Positions 1 to 6,981 of a DNA stretch of 39,593 nucleotides are shown in pieces. A model generated the notes under the pieces. The model did no database searches and was not told the origin of the DNA. It saw only the letters and a list, made by a program, of their open reading frames with translations. Both the position numbers and the translations under genes were made by a program. Each line of letters begins with the position of its first letter. Position 1 is the stretch's first letter. The stretch comes from Salinisphaera sp. G21_0 (lineage in GTDB: Bacteria; Pseudomonadota; Gammaproteobacteria; Pseudomonadales; Endozoicomonadaceae): positions 1 through 39,593 of the forward strand of contig NZ_JAGHQW010000050.1 in the NCBI RefSeq assembly GCF_017744115.1. The letters run 5' to 3'.

Positions 1-76
1 TATGGCCATTCGGCTGGTTGTAACCGTTATCAGATCTTGTGTATTGATCACTGATACCAGTAGAACTTCTATCCAT
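1..76 (-). CDS. Copy 1: N-terminal fragment of OPR/RAP-like repeat protein (cut by window edge)
   Basis: Only the first 25 codons lie in the window. They read MDRSSTGISDQYTR, then an Asn/Pro/Gly-rich stretch (SDNGYNQPNGH), which is the head shared by all complete copies to the right. The ATG at 74-76 has the same upstream context as the other copies (ATTATA on the plus strand at 78-83). The rest of the gene lies left of the window, so its unit number and tail are unknown. It is the most downstream copy seen, so the array continues beyond the left edge. Confidence 0.85.
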   Translation of the reverse strand, partial: MDRSSTGISDQYTRSDNGYNQPNGH

Positions 77-181
77 AATTATATTTCATTAATTCATGAA
101 AATATAAAAAGCAGACTGCTGTTCTGCCCAGAAGTTCATTGTGCGGCAAAGTTTACTTGAGTCATGATGGGAGGAAGGCGA
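77..181 (-). promoter_or_regulatory. 105-bp conserved spacer, copy 2 to copy 1
   Basis: Noncoding spacer after the copy 2 stop. Next to the copy 1 ATG it carries TATAAT (minus strand) and an imperfect 18-bp palindrome at 84-101 with TTTCAT/ATGAAA arms. No clear Shine-Dalgarno sequence precedes the ATG. A hairpin with a T-run lies at 110-127. The promoter or operator role is inferred from conservation across all spacers. Confidence 0.5.
110..127 (-). terminator. Possible weak intrinsic terminator after copy 2
   Basis: On the minus strand GCAGA pairs with TCTGC around a 7-nt loop, followed by a T-rich run (TTTTTATATTTT). The stem is only about 5 bp, so termination would be weak. Confidence 0.3.
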
Positions 182-3100
182 TTACTGGCTACTTGTTTTC
201 TTCCTCTTTGCCAGGTTGCTTTGCTCTACTAAATGTTCTTCGCCAGTCACGTATGCAGCACCTGCCCGCCTTCTTTTAAGTGGTACAGAGCCATGACCCT
301 GTGGCGGGATGCCTGTCCTGGTCTTTATTTGATCAATATAGGGTTTCATTAAATCGTTGCTCAAAAGCTGGTTAGCCGGGATTTCAATGACCTCAAATCC
401 TGCTTTTTGAAGCAGTGCGATTTTCAGCAGAGTCGAACTATTCCTGGTGTTGAAATCACCACCTACGTAATGATAGGGGCCCTGAACTTCAATCACCATG
501 TTGTGATCTGGCAGTAGCAGGTCAACCGGAGGTAATGAGTTCAGACTCTTTTCTTCTTCAATCTTCAAAGATGGAATAGATGATTGGAGTTGATCACGGA
601 AGTCGGCTTGGGTTTTTGAAATGGTGGTCTGGTAATGGGGGACCACCGGACACGCTCTCCCAAGCCAACTTGCGGCCATGGCAATGATGGATTGAACCTC
701 TGCATTTTCTGGGGATGTATTTTCCAGGCGAGTAAACAGGTCATCCATGTGCTTTTCAAGCACGTTATTTTTATTGGCATTGGGAACCAGAGACAACCTG
801 GCGCACCATACCATGACTCCCCAGAGAGACATCAATATATCTTGCTGAGAGAGCTGAGGGTTTTCACTGATTAGGTAGACAAGCGATTCAAATGTGGATG
901 TAACCATGTTCAGCTCAACGAGCTCACCCAGTTTCGCAGTGGCCCACAGCAGGTTGGCAATTTCCTGTGGTTTAAAATTAGCTTTCTGTGCGTTCACGTG
1001 GGGCAACAGCGCAGCCACGGCCTCGTTGAACTCTGGCGTCTGCACCTGCCCGTTGTCCACCAGTTTCGCCATGGCCCACAGCAGGTTGGCGATTTCCTGT
1101 GGCTTAAAGTGAGCTTTTTGTGCGTACACGTGGGGCAACAGTGCGGCCACAGCCCCTTTGAGCGCTGGTGACCACTCCTGCCTGCTGTCCACCAGTTTCG
1201 CCATGGCCCACAGCAGGTTGGCGATTTCCTGTGGCTTAAAGTGAGCTTTTTGTGCGTACATGTGGGGCAACAGTGTGGCCACAGCCCCTTTGAACGCTGG
1301 TGACCACTCCTGCCTGCTGTCCACCAGTTTCGCCATGGCCCACAGCAGGTTAGCGATTTCCTGTGGTTTAAAGTTAGCTTTCTGTGCAATCACGTGGGGC
1401 AACAGCGCGACCAGAGCCTCTTTGAGTTCTGGTTTCCTGTCCTGCCCGTTGTCCACCAGTTTCGCCATGGCCCACAGCAGGTTGGCGATTTCCTGTGGTT
1501 TAAGGTGAGCTTTCTGTGCGTTCACTTGGGACAACAGCGCGGCCACGTTCTTTTTGAGCCCTGGTGTCCGCTCCAGCCCGTTATCCACCAGTTTCGCCAT
1601 GGCCCACAGCAGGTTGGCGATTTCCTGGGCATTAAATTGGTCTTTCTGTGCGTTCACGTGGGGCAACAGCGCGGCCACGGTCTTTTTGAGCCCTGGTGAC
1701 CGCTCCAGCCCGTTATCCACCAGTTTCGCCATGGCCCACAGCAGGTTGGCGATTTCCTGTGGGTTAAAATTGGCTTTCTGTGCGTTCACGTAGGGTAACA
1801 GCACGACCACGGGCTCTTGGAACTCTGTTGTTTGCAACTGCCCGTCGTCCACCAGTTTCGCCATGGCCCACAGCAGGTTGGTGATAGCCTGTGGTTTAAA
1901 GTGAGCTTTCTGTGCGTTTACCTGGGGCAACAGCGCGGCCACAGTCTCTTTGAGTACTGGTGTTTGCTCCTGCCCGTTGTCCACCAGTTTCGCTATGGCC
2001 CAAAGCAGGTTGGTGATCCCCTGGGCAGTAAATTGGTCTTTCTGTGCGTTCACGTAGGGCAGCAGCGCGGCCACGGCCTCGTTGAGCTCTGGTGTCCGCT
2101 CCTGCCCGTTGTCCACCAGTTTCGCCATGGCCCACAGCAGGTTGGCGATATGCTGGGGACTAAACTGGTCATTCTGTGCGTTCACGTGGGGCAACAGCGC
2201 GGCTACTGTCTCGTTGAGCTCAGGTGTCTGCTTCTGCCCATTGTCCACCAGTTTCGCCATGGCCCACAGTAGGTTGGCGATACCCTGGACTTTAAACTGG
2301 GCTTTCTGTGCGTTCACGCGGGGTAACAGCGCGGCTACGGTCTCTTTGAGTTCTGGTGTCCGCTCCTGACCGTTGTCCACCAGTTTCGCCATGGCCCACA
2401 GCAGGTTGGCGATATGCTGAGGAATAAACTGGTCTTTCTGTGCGTTCACGTGGGGCAACAGCGCAGCCACGGCCTCATTGAACTCTGGTGTCTGTTCCTG
2501 CTTGTTGTCCACCAGTTTCGCCATGGCCCACAGCAGGTTGGCGATATGCTGAGGAATAAATTGGTCTTTCTGTGCGTTCACGTGGGGCAACAGCGCAGCC
2601 ACGGCCTCGTTGAACTCTGGTGTTTGCTCCTGCTTGTTGTCCACCAGTTTCGCCATGGCCCACAGCAGGTTGGCGATTTCCTGTGGTTTAAAGTGAGCTT
2701 TTTGTGCGTTCACGTGGGGCAACAAGGCGGCCACGGCCTCGTTGAACTCTGGTGTTCGTTCCTGCCCGTTGTTCACCAGTTTTGCCATGGCCCACAGAAG
2801 ATTGGCGACAGCCTGGGGGGCAATATCCCTGGCTGGATGTTTTTGGTTGCAGTTAAATATTATTGCATCAAGTAGCGTTGACAATAAGGCCGCTTGAGTA
2901 CGCTTAACTCGCGCATCCATGGGTTTATGAAGGGTAAACACACCCGCTGAAGTCAATGAGTGCATTGTTGTCGTCAGGCTTCGCCAATTCCAGCTCCGGG
3001 TTGCTGTGAAATTTTGCAGCAAACCCATCAGCTGGCTTTGTTCCCCTCGATTTAACGGTCTTTTAGCCGCTAACGTGTATTTTTTAACTGAACTGGCATA

Positions 3101-3424
3101 TAGGCCGTGATCTCTCCCATCATAGCGATGACCAAAACGATGCGATTTACTCACCAGATCATCCATTATTACTGGTTTGATGAGGACATTAAAATCTTGA
3201 GCAGAGTTGACTGAACGGTGAATTAAATATTGAGAAGGGCGTGTGCCGGAAGAATGGTGAAATTCATTACATTCCAGGGTAGAGCGGGGGTGGCTATCCC
3301 ATTGTCTGACTGTGGCATGTCTATATTGCCCACGCCCTGAAGAAGGGACATGGCCATTCGGTTGGTTGTAACCGTTACCTGATCTTGCGTATTGACCACT
3401 GATACCAGCAGAACGTCTATCCAT
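182..3424 (-). CDS. Copy 2: OPR-like 44-residue repeat protein with C-terminal RAP domain (1080 aa)
   Basis: Reference copy for the family. Residues 1-75 are polar and low-complexity. Residues 76-205 form a conserved helical head (DDLVSKSHRFGHRYDGR, later WNWRSLTTTMHSLTSAGVF). Residues 206-821 hold 14 units of 44 residues. Residues 822-838 are the half-unit cap. A further degenerate helical stretch (LMSLWGVMVWCARLSL) leads to the RAP domain at about 965-1033. RAP hallmarks visible are VDLLLPDHN, MVIEVQGPYHY, LLKIALLQKAGFEVIEIP and a final YIDQIKTR helix. The last residues, AKRKKTSSQ, are strongly basic. No signal peptide or membrane segment is visible. RAP domains are found in RNA-binding proteins and are predicted to have a restriction-endonuclease-like fold; RNA binding here is inferred. 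The start is the ATG before MDRRSAGIS, conserved in all copies. Confidence 0.92.
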   Translation of the reverse strand: MDRRSAGISGQYARSGNGYNQPNGHVPSSGRGQYRHATVRQWDSHPRSTLECNEFHHSSGTRPSQYLIHRSVNSAQDFNVLIKPVIMDDLVSKSHRFGHRYDGRDHGLYASSVKKYTLAAKRPLNRGEQSQLMGLLQNFTATRSWNWRSLTTTMHSLTSAGVFTLHKPMDARVKRTQAALLSTLLDAIIFNCNQKHPARDIAPQAVANLLWAMAKLVNNGQERTPEFNEAVAALLPHVNAQKAHFKPQEIANLLWAMAKLVDNKQEQTPEFNEAVAALLPHVNAQKDQFIPQHIANLLWAMAKLVDNKQEQTPEFNEAVAALLPHVNAQKDQFIPQHIANLLWAMAKLVDNGQERTPELKETVAALLPRVNAQKAQFKVQGIANLLWAMAKLVDNGQKQTPELNETVAALLPHVNAQNDQFSPQHIANLLWAMAKLVDNGQERTPELNEAVAALLPYVNAQKDQFTAQGITNLLWAIAKLVDNGQEQTPVLKETVAALLPQVNAQKAHFKPQAITNLLWAMAKLVDDGQLQTTEFQEPVVVLLPYVNAQKANFNPQEIANLLWAMAKLVDNGLERSPGLKKTVAALLPHVNAQKDQFNAQEIANLLWAMAKLVDNGLERTPGLKKNVAALLSQVNAQKAHLKPQEIANLLWAMAKLVDNGQDRKPELKEALVALLPHVIAQKANFKPQEIANLLWAMAKLVDSRQEWSPAFKGAVATLLPHMYAQKAHFKPQEIANLLWAMAKLVDSRQEWSPALKGAVAALLPHVYAQKAHFKPQEIANLLWAMAKLVDNGQVQTPEFNEAVAALLPHVNAQKANFKPQEIANLLWATAKLGELVELNMVTSTFESLVYLISENPQLSQQDILMSLWGVMVWCARLSLVPNANKNNVLEKHMDDLFTRLENTSPENAEVQSIIAMAASWLGRACPVVPHYQTTISKTQADFRDQLQSSIPSLKIEEEKSLNSLPPVDLLLPDHNMVIEVQGPYHYVGGDFNTRNSSTLLKIALLQKAGFEVIEIPANQLLSNDLMKPYIDQIKTRTGIPPQGHGSVPLKRRRAGAAYVTGEEHLVEQSNLAKRKKTSSQ
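962..2809 (-). repeat. 14 tandem 132-bp units in copy 2
   Basis: The coding units run right to left. Residue 18 of each unit in protein order: R Q Q R Q R Q Q R R R W W Q. Residue 39: H Q Q Q Q Q H N Q H N H H N. Units 2 and 3 are near-identical neighbours, as are units 12 and 13 (the pair with W at residue 18 and DSRQ at 13-16). Confidence 0.95.
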
Positions 3425-3529
3425 AATTATATTTCATTAATTAATGAAAATATAAAAAGCAGACTGCTGTTCTTCCCAGAAGTTCATTTTGCAGAAAAGT
3501 TTACTTGAGTCATGATGGGAGGAAGGCGA
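3425..3529 (-). promoter_or_regulatory. 105-bp conserved spacer, copy 3 to copy 2, with perfect palindrome
   Basis: Same layout as the other spacers. Here the start-proximal palindrome at 3432-3449 is a perfect 18-bp inverted repeat (TTTCATTAATTAATGAAA). TATAAT sits one base before the ATG. The hairpin seen in other spacers is largely lost, because GCAGA has changed to AAGA. Confidence 0.5.
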
Positions 3530-6500
3530 TTACTGGCTGCCTGTTTTCTTCCTCTTTGCCGGGTTGGTTTGCTCTGCTAGATGTTCTTCGGCAGTCACGT
3601 ATGCAGCATCTGTCCAACCTCTTTTAAGTGATACAGAGTCATGACCCTGTGGCGGGATGCCTGTCCTGGTCTTTATTTGATCAATGTATGGTTTCATTAA
3701 ATCGTTGTTCAAAAGCTGGTTAGTCGGGATTTCAATGACCTCAAATCCTGCTTTTTGCAGCAGTGCGATTTTCAGCAGAGTCGAACCATTCCTGGTGTTG
3801 AAATCACCACCCACGTAATGAGAGGGGCCCTGGACTTCAATCACTATGTTGTGATCTGGCAGTAGCAGGTCAACCGGAGGTAATGAGTTCAGACTCTTTT
3901 CTTCTTCAATCTTCAAAGAGGGGATACATGATTGGAGTTGATCGCGGAAGTCGGCCTGGGTTTTTGAAGTGTCTGTCTGGTAGTGGGGGACGACCGGACA
4001 CGCTTTGCCAAGCCAACTGGCGGCCATGGCAATGGTGGTTTGATCCTTTTCATTATCCGGTGATGTATTTTCCAGGCGAGTCAACAGGTCACCCATTTTC
4101 TTTTCAAGCACGTTATTTTTATTGGCATTGGAGACCAGAGACAACCTGGCACAGCATACCGTTACGCCCCAGAGAGACATCGATATCCCTTCCGGAGAAA
4201 ACTGAAGGTTCTTACTGATTCGACCGACGAGCGATTCGAACACAGAGGTAGCCTCGTTCAGCTTAACGAGTTCACCCAGTTTTGCCATGGCCCACAGCAG
4301 GTTAGCGATTTCCTGTGATTTAAAGTTAGCTTTTTGTTTGATCACGAAAGGCAACAGCGCGACCACAGCCTCGTTGAGCTTTGGTGTGTGCTCCTGTGCT
4401 TTGTCCACCAGTTTCGCCATAGCCCACAGAAGGTTGGTGATTGCCTGGGGTGTAAAGTCAGCTTTCTGTGCGTTCACGTGGGGCAACAGCACGGTAACGG
4501 CCTCCATGAGCCCCGGTATCTTATCCTGCACGTTGTCCGCCAGTTTCGCCATGGCCCACAGCAGGTTGGCGATACCCTGGGTATTAAATTGTTTTTTCTG
4601 TGTGTTCACGAGGGGCAACAGTACGGTCACGGTCTCTTTGAGACCTGGTGTCCAATCCTGCTTGTTGTCCACCAGTTTTGCCACAACCCACAGCAGGCTG
4701 GTGATATGCTGGGGAATAAATTGGTCTTTTTGTGCTTTCACCTGGGGCAACAACGCGGGCACAGCATCTTTGAACTCCGGTGTTCGCTTCAGCCCGCTGT
4801 TAACCAGTTTTGTCATGGCCCACAGCAGGTTGGCGATTTCCTGTGGTTTAAAGTCAGCTTTTTGTTTGTTCACATGGGGCAACAGCGTAGCCACTGTTTC
4901 GTTGAACTTTGGTGTCTGTCCGTACCCGTTGTCCCCCAGTTTTGCCATGGCCCACAGCAGGTTGGCGATTTCCTGTGGTTTAAAGTTAGCTTTCTGTTTG
5001 TTCACGAGGGGCAACAATGCGGCCACGGTCGCTTCGATCTTTGGCGTCCGTTTCTGCCCGTTGTCCACCAGTTTCGCCAAGGCCCACAGCAGGTTGGCGA
5101 TTTCCTGTGGTTTAAAGTTAGCTTCTTGTACGTTCACGTGGTGCAACAGCGCAATCACCGTTTCGTCGAACTCTGGTGTCTGTTTGTACCCGTTGTCCAC
5201 CAGTTTCGCCATGGCCCAGAGCAGGTTGGCGATACCCTGGTGATTAAATGGGTCTTTCTGTTCGTTCACGCAGTGCAACAGCGCGGCCACAGCCTTTTTG
5301 AGCTCTGGTGTCTGTTTGTACCCGTTGTCCACCAGTTTCGCCATGGCCCAGAGCAGGTTGGCGATACCCTGGTGATTAAATGGGTCTTTTTGTTCGTTCA
5401 CGTGGGGCAACAGCGCGGCCACGGCCACTTTGAGCTCTGGTGTATGCTCCTGCCCGATGTCCACCAGTTTCGCCATGGCCCATAGCAGGTTGACGATGGC
5501 CTGGGCATTAAATCGGTCTTTCTGTGCGTTCACGTGGGGCAACAGCGCGGCCACGGCCTCTTTAAGCTCTGGTGTGTGCACCTGCCCGTTGTCCACCATT
5601 TTCGCCATGGCCCACAGCAGGTTGGTGATGTGCTGAGGAATAAAGTGGCCTTTCTCTTCTTTTGATTCGGCTTTGGTTTTCACATTGGCCAGCAGCGCGG
5701 CCACGGCCTCGTTGAACTCTGGTGTCTGCTCCTGCCCGTTGTCCACCAGTTTTGCCATGGCCCACAGCAGGTTGGCGATAGCCTGAGGAATAAATTGGTC
5801 TTTCTGTGCGTTCACGCTGGGCAATAGCGCGGCCACGGCCTCTTTGAGATCTGATGTCTGCTCCTGGCCGTTGTCCACCAGTTTGGCCGTGGCCCATAGC
5901 AGGTTGGCGATAGCCTGAGGAATAAATTGGTCTTTCCGTGCGTTCACGCTGGGCAACAGCGCGGCCACGGCCTTTTTGAGATCTGGTGTCTGCTCCTGGC
6001 CGTTGTCCACCAGTTTCGCCATGGCCCATAGCAGGTTGGCGATGGCCTGGGCATTAAATTGGTCTTTCTGTGCGTTGACGAGGTGCAACAGAGCGGCCAC
6101 AGCCTCTTCGAACTCTGCTGTATGCTTCTGGCCGTTGTCCAGCAGTTTTGCCATGGCCCACACCAGGTTGGTGACGTCCTGTGGTTGAAAGTGAGCTTTC
6201 TGTGCGTTCACGTGGGGCAACAGCGCAACCACGGCCTCTTTGAACTCTGGAGTAAGCCCCAGCCCGTTGTCCAGTAGTTTTGCCATGGCCCACAGCAGGT
6301 TGGTGATTCCCAGGGCATCAATATCCCAGGCTGGAGGTTTTTGGTTGCACTTGAATCTTATTACATCCAGTAGCGTTGACAATAAGGCAGCTTGAGTACT
6401 CTTAACACGCTCATCCATGGGTTGATGAGGGGTAAAAACACCCGCTGAAGTAAATGAGTGAAGTGTTGTCGTCAGGCTTCGCCAATTCCAGCTCCGTGTT

Positions 6501-6922
6501 GCTGCAAAATTTTCCAGCAAACCCATCAGCTGGCTTTGTTCCGCTCGATTTAACGGTCTTTTAGCAGCTGATGAGTATTTTTTAATTGAACTGGCATACC
6601 GACCGTGATTTCTCCCATCATAGCGATGACCGAAACGTTCCGATTTACTCACCAGATCATCCATTATTTCCTGTTTGATGAGGGCATTAAAATCTTGAGC
6701 AGAGTTGACTGAACGGTGAATTAAATATTGAGAAGGGCGTGTGCCAGAAGAATGGTGAAATTCATTACATCCCGGGGTAGAGCGGGGGTGACTATCCCAC
6801 TGTCTGACTGTGGCATGCCTATACCGCCCACGCCCTGAAGAAGGGGCGTGGCCAATCGGTTGGTTGTAACCGTTATCTTGTCTTGTGTATTGATCACTGA
6901 TACCAGCAGAACTTCTATCCAT
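3530..6922 (-). CDS. Copy 3: OPR-like repeat protein with RAP domain (1130 aa), one enlarged unit
   Basis: The head is residues 1-205 (start MDRSSAGISDQYTR). Fifteen units follow; fourteen have 44 residues and unit 5 has 50, because KTKAESKEEKGHF replaces the usual NAQKDQF. The cap has KLGELVKL, and RAP lies at about 1015-1083 (IVIEVQGPSHY, LLKIALLQKAGFEVIEIP). The C-terminus is AKRKKTGSQ. The units are more divergent than in neighbouring copies: several have H, Y or L near residues 16-18, unit 13 has TSLLWVVAKL, and units 7 and 8 share the unusual DPFNHQG linker. This suggests an older or less homogenised copy. It lies 105 bp upstream of copy 2. The family assignment is as secure as for copy 2; the target is unknown. 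Confidence 0.92.
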   Translation of the reverse strand: MDRSSAGISDQYTRQDNGYNQPIGHAPSSGRGRYRHATVRQWDSHPRSTPGCNEFHHSSGTRPSQYLIHRSVNSAQDFNALIKQEIMDDLVSKSERFGHRYDGRNHGRYASSIKKYSSAAKRPLNRAEQSQLMGLLENFAATRSWNWRSLTTTLHSFTSAGVFTPHQPMDERVKSTQAALLSTLLDVIRFKCNQKPPAWDIDALGITNLLWAMAKLLDNGLGLTPEFKEAVVALLPHVNAQKAHFQPQDVTNLVWAMAKLLDNGQKHTAEFEEAVAALLHLVNAQKDQFNAQAIANLLWAMAKLVDNGQEQTPDLKKAVAALLPSVNARKDQFIPQAIANLLWATAKLVDNGQEQTSDLKEAVAALLPSVNAQKDQFIPQAIANLLWAMAKLVDNGQEQTPEFNEAVAALLANVKTKAESKEEKGHFIPQHITNLLWAMAKMVDNGQVHTPELKEAVAALLPHVNAQKDRFNAQAIVNLLWAMAKLVDIGQEHTPELKVAVAALLPHVNEQKDPFNHQGIANLLWAMAKLVDNGYKQTPELKKAVAALLHCVNEQKDPFNHQGIANLLWAMAKLVDNGYKQTPEFDETVIALLHHVNVQEANFKPQEIANLLWALAKLVDNGQKRTPKIEATVAALLPLVNKQKANFKPQEIANLLWAMAKLGDNGYGQTPKFNETVATLLPHVNKQKADFKPQEIANLLWAMTKLVNSGLKRTPEFKDAVPALLPQVKAQKDQFIPQHITSLLWVVAKLVDNKQDWTPGLKETVTVLLPLVNTQKKQFNTQGIANLLWAMAKLADNVQDKIPGLMEAVTVLLPHVNAQKADFTPQAITNLLWAMAKLVDKAQEHTPKLNEAVVALLPFVIKQKANFKSQEIANLLWAMAKLGELVKLNEATSVFESLVGRISKNLQFSPEGISMSLWGVTVCCARLSLVSNANKNNVLEKKMGDLLTRLENTSPDNEKDQTTIAMAASWLGKACPVVPHYQTDTSKTQADFRDQLQSCIPSLKIEEEKSLNSLPPVDLLLPDHNIVIEVQGPSHYVGGDFNTRNGSTLLKIALLQKAGFEVIEIPTNQLLNNDLMKPYIDQIKTRTGIPPQGHDSVSLKRGWTDAAYVTAEEHLAEQTNPAKRKKTGSQ
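4310..6307 (-). repeat. 15 tandem units in copy 3 (14 of 132 bp, one of 150 bp)
   Basis: Residue 18 in protein order: L H Q Q Q H H Q Q R Q R W K H. Residue 39 (aligned in unit 5): H Q Q Q H R P P N N D Q Q D N. This is the most varied code string in the window. Confidence 0.95.
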
Positions 6923-6981
6923 AATTATATTTCATTAATTCATGAAAATATAAAAAGCAGACCGCTGTTCTGCTCAGAAGT
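6923..6981 (-). promoter_or_regulatory. 59-bp spacer, copy 4 to copy 3
   Basis: Shorter because the copy 4 reading frame runs into sequence that is noncoding in other spacers. It keeps the palindrome (6930-6947), the TATAAT before the ATG, and a 6-bp hairpin. Confidence 0.5.
6956..6974 (-). terminator. Possible intrinsic terminator after copy 4
   Basis: On the minus strand AGCAGA and TCTGCT form a 6-bp stem around a 7-nt loop, followed by TTTTTATATTTT. The stem is small, so efficiency is doubtful. Confidence 0.35.

Noticed and set aside
78-83. TATAAT just before each ATG as a standard sigma-70 -10 box
   Set aside because: It would place the transcript start within the first codons, and no TTGACA-like box lies about 17 bp upstream. 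Kept only as part of the conserved regulatory element.
1896-2135. Short minus-strand frames reading MGHGETGGQRAGADTRAQRG within the tracts
   Set aside because: They are out-of-frame shadows of the coding units and begin at the recurring ATGGCC of each unit.
962-2809. CRISPR-like array because of regular 132-bp repeats
   Set aside because: The period is too long, there are no short palindromic repeats with unique spacers, and the repeats are in-frame coding units.
962-2809. TALE, ankyrin, TPR, Sel1 or HEAT repeats
   Set aside because: Unit length (44) and the conserved NLLWAMAKL core do not match the hallmarks of these families; the following RAP domain favours OPR-type repeats.
182-3424. 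Whole array as an assembly artefact of one gene
   Set aside because: Heads, units and tails differ at many positions between copies and all frames stay intact, so the copies are real paralogs. Only the exact repeat at the right edge remains open to doubt.
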